The notes under the pieces were generated by a model. It was given only the letters and a program-made list of their open reading frames with translations, was not told the DNA's origin and made no database searches. A stretch of DNA of 64,000 nucleotides from IMG/VR virus record IMGVR_UViG_3300023278_000857, positions 1 to 64,000 of that record, one strand, 5' to 3'. A program made the position numbers and the translations under genes. Position 1 is the stretch's first letter. Each line of letters starts with the position of its first letter. Below are positions 8,590 to 17,537 of the stretch, in pieces. The stretch is from a virus.

Positions 8590-8826
8590 TTACTCAATTA
8601 CCCCAATAATAGCGGAAAGCCCTACTGTTCCAGATACATTAGCCACATTGTCGTTCCCACCTGAAAACCCACCAGAGGCTGTAGTGACCATTGTGCAGTA
8701 GGGTGACCAAAGTAATCTATAATATAGATTACTTTCGTCTGCACCTATCAGCGCCTTATCTGGGTAGCCTTTCATTACAGGAATGCCGCCATTCAGTGCT
8801 TCGGAGTTTGCTGTAATCTCAAACAT
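8590..8826 (-). CDS. Small protein following the SGNH fibre
   Basis: 78 aa, beginning MFEITANSEALNGGIPVMKGYPD with a GGF-SGGN segment in the middle. It starts 9 nt after the fibre gene with an AGGAG-like site in between (TAGGAGATTTTAATG on the minus strand). No family recognised. Position suggests a fibre-associated or fibre chaperone role. Its base composition appears closer to the GC-richer end of the fibre gene than to the surrounding phage genes, consistent with co-acquisition. Confidence 0.5.
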   Translation of the reverse strand: MFEITANSEALNGGIPVMKGYPDKALIGADESNLYYRLLWSPYCTMVTTASGGFSGGNDNVANVSGTVGLSAIIGVIE

Positions 8827-8835
8827 TAAAATCTC

Positions 8836-11277
8836 CTACGCATTCATAATGGCGTCTGCCCAAACCGCCCACATGCGTCGATAACCTTCAACAGTAGGAT
8901 GGTATTGGTCTGACATTGTTTCCGCTTTGTTTAACTGATTGATGTTTGACTTTCCGTAAATATCCGCAACAGGGATACCCCACTTGTCTCCCAAAGAACG
9001 AACTGCTTGCACATATTCATAGTAAGTCGAGCCATGCGAGTTTGTTGTTGTATCGTCGGGGTCGTGACCTGCGGCTAAACCAAACCCAGAAGTGATGCTA
9101 GTTAGAAACGCCTTATTCATTGTCCCTATAACAATCTTTGCATTTGGGTTTTTATCGTAAATCCGCTGGATCGCGAAGTTTAACGCACCAAGCATTGTGT
9201 CCAAGTCTGAATCCGTTAAGTCTGGATTTCCAGACCCATCAACAACATAAGGTACACACATGTCTATAGTCCCAATCGCGCTTTGATGCGTAATCGGGTC
9301 GTTCAGCGTAGCACTTAATAGGTAAATGTCGTATGTTTCAGCGGCTGGTTGTGCCAGCTCGTTTACCTGATAAACCCCTGATATGTTGTTTGGCGTGACC
9401 CAAGTAGGTGTCGCAGTAATTGCCCAACCCGAGCCACCCATTGCATAAGTGTCAAACTTGCTTCCAAGCATACCGCGCAAGCGGGACTTTGAACGCTCTG
9501 CTTTCCAACTTTGGGCAACGCTATCACCCATAATAACAATACTTTTTCCACTGTTCGGGTTCCCCGCAAGAGATAAAGCAGCACGGCCATCAGTCTTAAA
9601 CAAACGAATACCATCGTCTATAACGGATCCATCCATACACGAAACTAACAGTCTCTTTGCACCCGCAGGTGGCGTCCACGTGCTTGACCACTTTCCTACC
9701 GGAGTTGTGTAACTATTAACTGTTACCGTGTCACAGTCAGCGCCAAGGTTGTTCAATGTGGTGCCGTTGTGTGTTATTGCCCCAAAGTTTTGGTTCGTGG
9801 TCAAAGGCAAGTGTTCGACTATCTCAAGGTTTGAAATTGCCTGTGAGTAATTGTTCTTTGGGTCATAGTGAAACATATAAGTTTCTGTGTCTGAAATCGT
9901 GTAGCACCGAGTTTTAGAGAAACTATTTGATGGGGATGCGTTTTTGAATGTCCCATCACTCCACAAGTTCCCTACCATATCAAAATGGTCAACTTCGTTT
10001 TCATAAGCAAAAACGGCCTCATCGTCGCGCAGGGCAGCAGCTTGAACCGCTATTAAAGAACGGGCGTCTGCTATGGCAGTTATCTCATCTTCAGAAGTAA
10101 CGCCACGAGTAGCCCCATCAGCCCTTACTTCATGCAGTTCCAAGTAATTTGAATATCCAGCCCCGAGGTCATACGCCGATAGCTTTAGTGTGACTGTCCC
10201 CTCTGGCACAAAGATAAATGGGTCTACGAAGGTTACATCCCCGCCCCACGAAGCCAGTATTGTTCCATTAGCATCTTCGGCGTGAATGTATCTGACGCCG
10301 CCTTGCGTGTCCCAAGTAATCTTATACAGGCCTGTCTTCTCTACTGTGAAGAGGTAGTTTCTGCCCCCATAGCCACCCACTGTTCCGTTGCTAATATAGC
10401 TGCCCCCAGTAACAAACTCGATGAAGTAGCGAGCCACATAAGGCGAATTTACATAGCTACTTGACGGGTATCTAGCGACCTCCACTGCCACTGGTCCTGT
10501 GTCATGCCTATAACGAACAAGCTCATCGCCAACCGTCACAACAAACTGATCACTGACCGACGTTGCCGCAAGCCCTGCAGCAGTATCCGCGTAAACATCT
10601 GCATTGACCGCTGCCGCGTCCCTTGCCGTTTCCGCAAGCGTTTGTGCCGCTACAGCGCCAGCCTGAGCGGCTTGAACGCCTGACTGTGCTGCCACCGCGT
10701 TTGTTTCTGCTGTTTCTGCTGCTACCTGTGCAACTTCTGCTGCTACCTGTGCAACTTCTGCTGCTACCTGTGCAACTTCTGCTGCAGTTTGCGCAGCTTG
10801 ACCAGCGGAATCAGTTGCTGGTTTCCATTTAGAATCAGGAGCATCCCACTTTAATACTTGACCTGCCGCTGGCGGAGTAGTTGTTGTGTCTACATCACTT
10901 AAATCTCCAATACTTTCAGCAGTAATATTTGTTAACACTACACCTAAATCACTAATTTGACTTTTGGTAATGCTAATTGCTGTTGTATCAAGCGGGGTAA
11001 AAGTAAAGACACCAGTTATGTTATTATATTCTAAATCTTGTGTGCCAGCCGCCGCAGTAGTAGCACTAAACGATGTTAACCCTACACCAAGTGTACTTAA
11101 ACTAACAGTATTGCCGCCACTAATAGTTAAATCATTACCAACTAATGATAATGTTTGCCCGTCACTGTCTACAGCCGCCTCGAGTGTGCCAACTCTAGTG
11201 TCTAAATCAGTGAAGTTACCGTCTAACTCTATATGAGTTAACGCACTGCCTTTTACTAATCTTTTTGTTATTGCCAT
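8836..11277 (-). CDS. Tail fibre with C-terminal SGNH/GDSL hydrolase domain
   Basis: 813 aa chimeric fibre. Residues 1-150: AT-rich, phage-typical N-terminus (MAITKRLVKGSALTHIELDGNF, repeated SGGNTVSL and TSFSAT blocks) that should anchor to the tail. Residues ~165-240: an alanine-rich coiled coil with three identical AEVAQVA heptads. Residues ~240-560: beta-rich linker. Residues ~575-813: SGNH hydrolase with block I MGDSVAQSW near residue 583, a Gly block AMGGSGWA, the Asn block SATLNDP and block V DQYHPTVEGY near residue 790. Such domains deacetylate or de-esterify surface polysaccharide. The DNA for the C-terminal three quarters is clearly more GC-rich than its surroundings, a sign of acquisition. 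Confidence 0.8.
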   Translation of the reverse strand: MAITKRLVKGSALTHIELDGNFTDLDTRVGTLEAAVDSDGQTLSLVGNDLTISGGNTVSLSTLGVGLTSFSATTAAAGTQDLEYNNITGVFTFTPLDTTAISITKSQISDLGVVLTNITAESIGDLSDVDTTTTPPAAGQVLKWDAPDSKWKPATDSAGQAAQTAAEVAQVAAEVAQVAAEVAQVAAETAETNAVAAQSGVQAAQAGAVAAQTLAETARDAAAVNADVYADTAAGLAATSVSDQFVVTVGDELVRYRHDTGPVAVEVARYPSSSYVNSPYVARYFIEFVTGGSYISNGTVGGYGGRNYLFTVEKTGLYKITWDTQGGVRYIHAEDANGTILASWGGDVTFVDPFIFVPEGTVTLKLSAYDLGAGYSNYLELHEVRADGATRGVTSEDEITAIADARSLIAVQAAALRDDEAVFAYENEVDHFDMVGNLWSDGTFKNASPSNSFSKTRCYTISDTETYMFHYDPKNNYSQAISNLEIVEHLPLTTNQNFGAITHNGTTLNNLGADCDTVTVNSYTTPVGKWSSTWTPPAGAKRLLVSCMDGSVIDDGIRLFKTDGRAALSLAGNPNSGKSIVIMGDSVAQSWKAERSKSRLRGMLGSKFDTYAMGGSGWAITATPTWVTPNNISGVYQVNELAQPAAETYDIYLLSATLNDPITHQSAIGTIDMCVPYVVDGSGNPDLTDSDLDTMLGALNFAIQRIYDKNPNAKIVIGTMNKAFLTSITSGFGLAAGHDPDDTTTNSHGSTYYEYVQAVRSLGDKWGIPVADIYGKSNINQLNKAETMSDQYHPTVEGYRRMWAVWADAIMNA
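10721..10783. repeat. Three tandem 21-bp repeats in the fibre coiled coil
   Basis: The unit GCTACCTGTGCAACTTCTGC plus T occurs three times head to tail without a mismatch. It encodes repeated AEVAQVA heptads on the minus strand. Perfect identity at DNA level suggests recent slippage or unequal exchange that would change fibre length. Confidence 0.85.
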
Positions 11278-11289
11278 ATCTTTTTATCC

Positions 11290-12432
11290 TTACAGAACGT
11301 AATCGTCACCCACATACCCGTCTTCAACATATTCGCTATTAACTTTATTGTCTGGACGTGGCAGAATAACATCACTTATTGCTTGCTTCCTATTAAATTC
11401 TTCATCGTTTACCATTGACTTGGCATCTTCTGTAATATAATCACTTGCATTATATGTACGGTCTACCCAAGTCTTGTCAGTTACGTTATCATAACTTCTG
11501 TTCCACTTAGAACCTCTTCGTACAAACATTCGGTTTGGTGTAAAGTCTGTTCTAATAAAATATTCACCTTCATTAGCATCTGCTGGAAAAGCACTTCCGC
11601 TTGCTATTGTCTCTCCATGATTATATGTGTTGTCTTGTATTACTACACCGCCAGCAGTTGCATGTTCAAAACCATATAAGTGGTCTAATAAACTTGTGCC
11701 GTCTGGATCGTCTTGTGCTGCGCTGGCTACAATAGCATCACTAACATTAAATTCAGATTTGTATGTGCTTATGTCATGATTTAGTGTAGCACTATCAGCC
11801 GCATTTCCAAGTATATCATGAAACTCTTGTGCGTCCGTAAGTGGATTGAGTTTTACTCTCCAAATATGACTGTACCAAGTTTGACTAAATCCTTCAGCAC
11901 CACGGTTACCGTCTGCTACTACATAATACTTGCTTATAGGTGCTTTGTTGGCATCTAACAATAAATCATCACGTAAATGAGGCAACTCTAATACATCACC
12001 AGGCAATAGTTTTCGACCAAGTAACTCTACCATGTCATTAGTATGGAATGTCATATAAAACTGGTCGTTTGCTAAAAACATACCAAACTGTGTTAGGTCA
12101 AAATCATTGTCTTGTACATTATATATACCACGTAAGTCATAAATGTCTGGATCGTATTTTCTATCTCTGTTTTCCAAAAATAACAAGTCTTGTATTTTTG
12201 TTTCATTGATAATATTGTCTATGTTGATAAACTCTCCACTAAGTGGATCCACTTCACGTCCTTCAATATAGTTGGGCTGTGACGGATCATTTTGATCAGG
12301 CTGTGCAGCAGGTCCTACATACTTGTGTACATTAACTCCTGTGCCTCCAATCCAAAATTGCTCACGGATCTGTCGATCCATAAAGTGAAAATCGTTAGTT
12401 TTAGTTGGTTTATATAATGTTAAACGTGGCAT
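11290..12432 (-). CDS. 14: Neck protein gp14-like
   Basis: 380 aa. A segment with LLGRKLLPGDVLELPHLRDD followed by a YYVVADGNRGAEGFSQTWYSHIWRVKLNPL region matches the T4 gp14 layout, where a GD-LIYFP strand precedes the FEINWVEP region. gp14 with gp13 completes the head neck so that the tail can attach. T4 gp14 is shorter (256 aa); the extra sequence here includes HATAGGVVIQDNTYNHG and a C-terminal acidic YVEDGYVGDDYVL. It is first in a minus-strand operon followed by the SGNH fibre. The start codon is 5 nt from a late promoter element. Confidence 0.7.
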   Translation of the reverse strand: MPRLTLYKPTKTNDFHFMDRQIREQFWIGGTGVNVHKYVGPAAQPDQNDPSQPNYIEGREVDPLSGEFINIDNIINETKIQDLLFLENRDRKYDPDIYDLRGIYNVQDNDFDLTQFGMFLANDQFYMTFHTNDMVELLGRKLLPGDVLELPHLRDDLLLDANKAPISKYYVVADGNRGAEGFSQTWYSHIWRVKLNPLTDAQEFHDILGNAADSATLNHDISTYKSEFNVSDAIVASAAQDDPDGTSLLDHLYGFEHATAGGVVIQDNTYNHGETIASGSAFPADANEGEYFIRTDFTPNRMFVRRGSKWNRSYDNVTDKTWVDRTYNASDYITEDAKSMVNDEEFNRKQAISDVILPRPDNKVNSEYVEDGYVGDDYVL

Positions 12433-12437
12433 ACGTA

Positions 12438-12444
12438 TATTTAT
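12438..12444 (-). promoter_or_regulatory. Late promoter ATAAATA abutting gp14 start
   Basis: TATTTAT on the plus strand reads ATAAATA on the minus strand, with 5 nt between the element and the gp14 ATG (12432). There is no room for a ribosome binding site, which predicts a leaderless message. Confidence 0.65.
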
Positions 12445-12447
12445 GGC

Positions 12448-12476
12448 TTGACAATGTTTTCAAGATAGTGTATCGT
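12448..12476 (+). promoter_or_regulatory. Possible early promoter, divergent from gp14
   Basis: TTGACA at 12448-12453, 17-bp spacer, TATCGT at 12471-12476. The -10 is weak; TATATA follows at 12476-12481. It points toward the gene at 12512, which has a CAGGAGAAT ribosome binding site. Confidence 0.45.
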
Positions 12477-12511
12477 ATATAAGTAAGAGCAATATAGTTC
12501 AGGAGAATAAC

Positions 12512-13666
12512 ATGGCTAAATCAGCAACTCGTAAGAAAAAAACAGTACGTGCTACAAGACGTAAAGGCGCCTGGGATATGGTTCCACTAACAGATTGGCA
12601 TGGAACACACTATCACGTCCATTATCTAATGGAATCCAAAGAGTGGTTAAACCAAGTTAAAAACTATATCAAGAAGAACTATGATAAAGAAACACAACAA
12701 GCCATTAACAAACTTCCAGACTGGAAAGTTGGTGGTAAAAGTCATTATGCTACGGCGGCATTTATTGAAGAAAATAAGCCTGAGATCTTGCATCCTGATT
12801 ACACAGGTAAACTAAATGAATGGGTTGTCAGCCTGGCTGAAGAAGGTCAAAAGATCGTAGAGATTAAACAAGCTGAAGAAAGTACAAAAAAAGTAAAGTA
12901 CGTGCCTACTATTCAGGAACGGTTAATGGAAGCTACTATTGATAAAATGGAAGAGCTTGACCAGTGGGAAGATGAATGGATTCGTGATCCTAAAAAGAAT
13001 CCACTTAAAGATAAACAACCACTAAAACTATTTCGTAAGTTAGAAATTAATCTTGGTCATGCTCGTTGGATTCAACAATTTTACGAAGGTGCATATCAAG
13101 AACTAACTGAGCTTGTCAACTTGCCTACTCCTAAAAAACAAGACGATATGCAGCAACAACTTGCTGAAGGCTTTAGTCATTTAAGTACAAAAGAGAAAAA
13201 AGAACTACATAGTTTTTATGAGCGTATTTTCCAAGCACTTGAAATACTACGTGCTGAAAAGAAACAAACACGAACTGTTCGCAAGCCAAAGCAAAAGAGT
13301 GCTGTTGACTTAGTTAAGAAGTTGAAGTTTAAAGCAAGCGATCCAGACTTTGGAATTAGCAGTATTCCTCCGCAAGACATTGTGGGTGCGTCAGCATTAG
13401 TTGTGTTTAACTGTAAAACACGTAAACTTGGCATTTACTATGCTGAACATGAAGCTACACTTCAAGTTAAAGGGACTACACTTCAGTTCTTTGATGAGAA
13501 AACAAGTAGACAAAAAACAGTACGTAAGCCAAGTGAAATATTGCCACAGTGGAAAAAGGTAACGCAGCACAAACTAAAAGCACAGTTCGGATATCTGAAA
13601 ACTACTGATATTAAAATGAACGGTAGACTTAATGAAGATACTATTCTACTAAAAGCCTTCAAATAG
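12512..13666 (+). CDS. Hypothetical basic protein upstream of gp13
   Basis: 384 aa, clear AGGAGAAT ribosome binding site. The N-terminus is very basic (MAKSATRKKKTVRATRRKGAWD), suggesting nucleic-acid binding. Several lysine-rich helices follow, and a C-terminal region with GASALVVFNCKTRKLGIYYAEHEATLQVKGTTLQFF, predicted beta, then KAQFGYLKTTDIKMNGRLNEDTILLKAF. No catalytic motif is apparent. It is preceded by a possible early-type promoter but lies just upstream of the late gene gp13. I do not recognise the family with certainty. Confidence 0.65.
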   Translation: MAKSATRKKKTVRATRRKGAWDMVPLTDWHGTHYHVHYLMESKEWLNQVKNYIKKNYDKETQQAINKLPDWKVGGKSHYATAAFIEENKPEILHPDYTGKLNEWVVSLAEEGQKIVEIKQAEESTKKVKYVPTIQERLMEATIDKMEELDQWEDEWIRDPKKNPLKDKQPLKLFRKLEINLGHARWIQQFYEGAYQELTELVNLPTPKKQDDMQQQLAEGFSHLSTKEKKELHSFYERIFQALEILRAEKKQTRTVRKPKQKSAVDLVKKLKFKASDPDFGISSIPPQDIVGASALVVFNCKTRKLGIYYAEHEATLQVKGTTLQFFDEKTSRQKTVRKPSEILPQWKKVTQHKLKAQFGYLKTTDIKMNGRLNEDTILLKAFK

Positions 13667-13674
13667 TATAAATA
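13667..13674 (+). promoter_or_regulatory. Late promoter TATAAATA abutting gp13 start
   Basis: Exact TATAAATA, overlapping the end of the upstream gene, with 5 nt (CTTAC) before the gp13 ATG at 13680 and no ribosome binding site. Confidence 0.7.
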
Positions 13675-13679
13675 CTTAC

Positions 13680-14420
13680 ATGGCAAAACGTGATGAATTA
13701 ATTAAAGAAATCGAACTTCGCTTAGGCGGACAAATGGTAGACGTAGAGCTCGACCCAGAGCACTACGATCTTTCCATTCGCAAAGCATTGGAAAAATATA
13801 GACAGCGTAGTGAAAACGCTGTTGAAGAAAGCTTCATTACATTAGACTTAGTAGTTGATGTTGCGGACTATACTTTACCTGATGAAGTTATAGACGTTTA
13901 TACCATTTACAGACGAGCAAGTGGCACACTTAATGGTAGTGGTGGTGCTGATATGGAACCATTTGAAGCAGCTTACTTAAACAATTACCTACTACACGGC
14001 GGTAGAGCTGGTGGACTAGCAACTTTTGATGCGCTATCACAACATCGTGAAACACTTGGACGTATTTTTGGTAAAGAGCTATTATTTACTTGGAACACTG
14101 TTAGCAAAAAAATAACAATTCATCGTAGAAACAAAGCGGCTGATACTGTATACTTACATACCTACAAACAGCGTAGTGAAGAAGAATTACTTACTGACAC
14201 ATATGCTATGCCATGGATTAAAGAACTAGCACTAGCATACAGTAAATTAATGTTAGCTGAAGCTCGTGGTAAGTTTAACACTATTGCTGGCCCACAAGGT
14301 GGTACAAGCCTTAATGCTGACGCACTACGTAGTGATGCGCAAATGGCAATTGATAAACTAGACGATGAGCTAAAAACTTATACTGACGGTCAAGCAGGTC
14401 TTGGCATAATTATTGGTTGA
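13680..14420 (+). CDS. 13: Neck protein gp13-like
   Basis: 246 aa. The N-terminal helix-strand pattern (RDELIKEIELRLGGQMVDVELDPEHYDLSIRKALEKYRQRS, then DVADYTLPDEVIDVYTIYRR) is characteristic of the gp13/head-completion neck family of T4-like phages. KKITIHRRNKAADTVYLHTYKQR and the C-terminal helix with LALAYSKLMLAEARGKFN complete the fold. It assembles below the portal and joins gp14. T4 gp13 is about 309 aa. Its stop codon TGA is part of the TTGACA of the next promoter. Confidence 0.75.
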   Translation: MAKRDELIKEIELRLGGQMVDVELDPEHYDLSIRKALEKYRQRSENAVEESFITLDLVVDVADYTLPDEVIDVYTIYRRASGTLNGSGGADMEPFEAAYLNNYLLHGGRAGGLATFDALSQHRETLGRIFGKELLFTWNTVSKKITIHRRNKAADTVYLHTYKQRSEEELLTDTYAMPWIKELALAYSKLMLAEARGKFNTIAGPQGGTSLNADALRSDAQMAIDKLDDELKTYTDGQAGLGIIIG

Positions 14421-14445
14421 CAAATACACCTAACTGCGCTATCAT
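14417..14445 (+). promoter_or_regulatory. Early promoter for the kinase gene
   Basis: TTGACA 14417-14422, 17-bp spacer, TATCAT 14440-14445, followed 6 nt later by the ATG at 14452. The -35 overlaps the gp13 stop. The predicted start of transcription coincides with the start codon. Confidence 0.65.
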
Positions 14446-14451
14446 ACAAAT

Positions 14452-14967
14452 ATGAAATTAAAATTACTCGTTATAGGTCATGGACGTCATGGCAAAGATA
14501 CTGTCTGTGAGATACTCAGAGATACGTATGGATACACATTTGAAAGTAGCAGCAAGTTTTGTAGTAAACAATTTATATACAATGACCTAAAGGACAAGTA
14601 TGAATATGCTAATGAAGAAGAATGTTATGCTGACAGGCATAATCACAGAGCAGAATGGTATGATGCTATCTGCGCTTATAATGTACCTGATGCAGCGACT
14701 CTAGGTAGAGAAATGTTTCAAGCGTACGATATCTATTGTGGGCTACGCAACAAAAAAGAATTCCATGCTATGAAAAACACAGGTGTATTTGATTACTGTA
14801 TTTGGGTTGACCGTAGTGATCATTTACCTCCAGAAAATAAAAATAGTATGAGTTTGGAACAATGGATGTCAGACTTTACTATCTGTAATAATGGAAGTCT
14901 GGAAGATTTAAAATTTAATGTACATTCTTTAGTGGCGCACATTGATTCATACAGTGCAAGTAAATAA
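14452..14967 (+). CDS. P-loop deoxynucleoside monophosphate kinase-like protein
   Basis: 171 aa. An N-terminal Walker A motif reads GHGRHGKDTV in the strand-loop-helix context of T4 gp1-type dNMP kinases and related phage kinases. A D-A-A-TLGREMFQ stretch could be the LID or NMP-binding helix, and the C-terminal strand DFTICNNGSLEDL is the typical end of this family (I-x-NNG-s-x-xDL). It probably phosphorylates a deoxynucleotide to supply replication. It carries its own early promoter between late structural genes, so it is likely expressed earlier than its neighbours. Confidence 0.75.
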   Translation: MKLKLLVIGHGRHGKDTVCEILRDTYGYTFESSSKFCSKQFIYNDLKDKYEYANEEECYADRHNHRAEWYDAICAYNVPDAATLGREMFQAYDIYCGLRNKKEFHAMKNTGVFDYCIWVDRSDHLPPENKNSMSLEQWMSDFTICNNGSLEDLKFNVHSLVAHIDSYSASK

Positions 14968-15011
14968 CTACGTAGTTAACCACTGTTTCCCCCCTGATAT
15001 ATAGCTATCCT

Positions 15012-15019
15012 AATAAATA
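15012..15019 (+). promoter_or_regulatory. Late promoter AATAAATA upstream of sheath gene
   Basis: AATAAATA located 34 nt before the gp18 ATG (15054), which in this case has a normal AGGAG ribosome binding site at about 15043-15047. Confidence 0.6.
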
Positions 15020-15053
15020 CTAACATCGATAGATATGACCAGAGGAGAATAAA

Positions 15054-17438
15054 ATGGCTTTAGTATCACCAGGTGTACAGGTTAGTGTAACTGATGAAAG
15101 CGCATATGGCGCCGCCGGAAACGGAACAGTACCACTAATTGTTGTAGCAACGAGAGAAAATAAAACAGATCCAACTGGTAGTGAATCAGATGGTATCGCA
15201 AAATTTACAAAAGCAACACAAGCTGGTAATGTAATTTCAGTTACATCACAGCGTGAGCTTACACAATATTTTGGTAATCCAACATTCACTACAAACGGAA
15301 CAGCTATTGTACAAGGTAGCGAAACAAGTGAATACGGCTTATTAGCCGCATACAGTTATCTAGGACAAGGATCACGTGCTTTTATCGTTCGTGCTAACAT
15401 TGACCTAGCACAATTAGATTCAACAACAATTCAACCAACAAGTGCTTACTCAACAGTGGGTTCATATTGGTTAGACACAGATGCTAGTAAGTATGGTATC
15501 CATGTATGGAATTCAACCACTTCACTATGGGAAAATAAAATACCAACAGTAGAAGTAATTAGTACAGCAGCAGGCACAGCACCAGCAGCCGCAGTAGTAA
15601 CTGGCGGTTATCATGTTGTAATTTCAACATTAAGTAACAGTATTGAATATTACAAAGAAGATGCTAGCGCATGGGCAACAGCCGGCGCAACACTTGACAA
15701 ACACTATAACGCTCCAGCATCACCAAGTAATGGCGATGTTTGGGTTAAAACAACTAGCCCAGGTAATGGTGTAAGTATTGCTATTAGTACATTTACTACA
15801 GCATGGATTCCACAAACAGTAGCAGGCGTAAGTGATGGTTCAGATAATGCTGATATTACTACATTTGTACCACAAGATGGTTCAAGTGCTACAGCGTTAA
15901 CATCAAGTGCTACCGCAGGTGGCGTACTATTGGGTAAAGCTGCAGATCAAATTGATATTACTATTGTAAGTGGAGCAGGTGCTCCAATAGCAATATCTAC
16001 TTCAACACTAGCACAAATTGCAACACCAGTAGCAACAGCAGCAACTGGACAATACTGGTTTGATAATACAATTAATTCATTAGACTTATATGTTAGCGCA
16101 GGAGCCGCTTGGACAGCAGCAACTGACGTACAGTATGGTACAACAGCCCCAACAACTGACAAAGATGGAAACGCACTAGCAGACGGTGATATTTGGGTAG
16201 ACACAACATTAGCATCTTCAGGATTAGTTAATGAACGTGATTATCCAAAGATTTATCAACACAATGGTGCTGCTTGGGTTAAACATTCAAATAGTGACCA
16301 AACAAGTGCTAACGGTGTATTGTTTGCTGACATTGATGATACAGCAGGCGGTGGAGCGGCTATTACTGGAGCACCAAGCGCAGTAATTTATCCAGACGGA
16401 CTATTAGCAGTCAACATGTGTCAAAGTAGAAATACTGTACGCAGTTGGAACGGCACAGCATGGAGAAATGCTGCGTCAAATAATTCAGATGGCAGTGGCG
16501 CATTTGGCAGATATGCTCAGCGTAAAGTTGTAGCGGCTGGAATGCAAGCAGTAGTAGCAGGAGCAGATTTACGTGAAGAGCAGTACGCATACAGTTTACT
16601 AGCAGCACCTAACTATCCTGAACTAACAGACGAGTTAGTTACACTAAACAGTGACCGTGGAGAAACAGCATTTATTATCATTGATACACCAATGCGTAAA
16701 AACGCAACTGACGCAATTAGTTGGGTTAAAAATAGTAACGCAGCTACTGAAAATGGTGAAGATGGATTAGTAACAAATAATACTTACAGTGCTGCTTACT
16801 ATCCAGCAGGTAATTCAACAGAGCCAGTTGGTGGTAAAACAGTAGTTGTTCCAGCAAGTCACATGGCGCTATATACGTTTGCTTATAACGACAACATTAG
16901 TTTCCCATGGTTTGCTCCAGCAGGTCTAACACGTGGTGTTGTACAAAACGCAAGCGCAGTTGGTTTTATTAATGGCGAAAACGAATTTAAAGCTATTACA
17001 CTAACACAAGGACAGCGTGATGAAATGTACCAAAACAAACTAAATCCAATTACAACGTTTATTGGACAAGGTACAGTTATATTTGGACAGAAAACATTAG
17101 CAAGTACAACTACAGCACTTGACCGTGTTAATGTAGCACGTTTAGTTGCTTACTTGAGAGAACGTTTTGATGAGATTGCTAGACCATTCTTGTTCGAACA
17201 AAACGATACACAGACACGTGCCAGAGCAAAACAAGTGTTTGAACGTTTCCTAGCAGACATCTTAAGTCGTAGAGGCGTAACAGACTTTGCTGTTGTATGT
17301 GATACAAGTAACAACACACCAGCACGTATTGACCGTAATGAACTTTATATTGATGTGGCAATTGAGCCAACTAAATCAGTAGAATTTATTTACATTCCAA
17401 TCCGTATTGTTAACAGTGGTACACTATCTAACGTATAA
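15054..17438 (+). CDS. 18: Tail sheath protein gp18
   Basis: 794 aa. The N-terminus LVSPGVQVSVTDES and the C-terminal third (GLTRGVVQNAS, LNPITTFIGQGTVIFGQKTLASTTTALDRVNVARLVAYLRERFDEIARPFLFEQNDTQTRARAKQVFERFLADI, then CDTSNNTPARIDRNELYIDVAIEPTKSVEFI) are diagnostic for T4 gp18, the contractile sheath subunit. T4 gp18 has 659 aa; the extra length is in the surface-exposed middle (residues ~130-480), which holds several imperfect copies of a GDxWVDT...W module. A strong terminator follows. Confidence 0.93.
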   Translation: MALVSPGVQVSVTDESAYGAAGNGTVPLIVVATRENKTDPTGSESDGIAKFTKATQAGNVISVTSQRELTQYFGNPTFTTNGTAIVQGSETSEYGLLAAYSYLGQGSRAFIVRANIDLAQLDSTTIQPTSAYSTVGSYWLDTDASKYGIHVWNSTTSLWENKIPTVEVISTAAGTAPAAAVVTGGYHVVISTLSNSIEYYKEDASAWATAGATLDKHYNAPASPSNGDVWVKTTSPGNGVSIAISTFTTAWIPQTVAGVSDGSDNADITTFVPQDGSSATALTSSATAGGVLLGKAADQIDITIVSGAGAPIAISTSTLAQIATPVATAATGQYWFDNTINSLDLYVSAGAAWTAATDVQYGTTAPTTDKDGNALADGDIWVDTTLASSGLVNERDYPKIYQHNGAAWVKHSNSDQTSANGVLFADIDDTAGGGAAITGAPSAVIYPDGLLAVNMCQSRNTVRSWNGTAWRNAASNNSDGSGAFGRYAQRKVVAAGMQAVVAGADLREEQYAYSLLAAPNYPELTDELVTLNSDRGETAFIIIDTPMRKNATDAISWVKNSNAATENGEDGLVTNNTYSAAYYPAGNSTEPVGGKTVVVPASHMALYTFAYNDNISFPWFAPAGLTRGVVQNASAVGFINGENEFKAITLTQGQRDEMYQNKLNPITTFIGQGTVIFGQKTLASTTTALDRVNVARLVAYLRERFDEIARPFLFEQNDTQTRARAKQVFERFLADILSRRGVTDFAVVCDTSNNTPARIDRNELYIDVAIEPTKSVEFIYIPIRIVNSGTLSNV

Positions 17439-17462
17439 AAAGACTAAAATAACTACAAACTT

Positions 17463-17491
17463 AATGGGCGCCAAGTGCGTCCATTTTTTTT
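17463..17491 (+). terminator. Rho-independent terminator after sheath gene
   Basis: AATGGGCGC pairs with GCGTCCATT around a CAAGT loop (one G-T pair), followed by eight T residues. It separates gp18 from the late promoter of the tube gene. Confidence 0.8.
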
Positions 17492-17502
17492 CACTGATTT
17501 CT

Positions 17503-17510
17503 TATAAATA
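17503..17510 (+). promoter_or_regulatory. Late promoter TATAAATA for tail tube genes
   Basis: Exact TATAAATA, 27 nt before the gp19 ATG (17538), which has a GAGGAG ribosome binding site. Confidence 0.75.
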
Positions 17511-17537
17511 GTATTAGCTAGTATAGAGGAGACTAAC

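Noticed and set aside
10282-11236. Plus-strand frames across the SGNH fibre gene
   Set aside because: Shadow frames created by the GC-richer, low-complexity coiled-coil region of the minus-strand gene; no ribosome binding sites.
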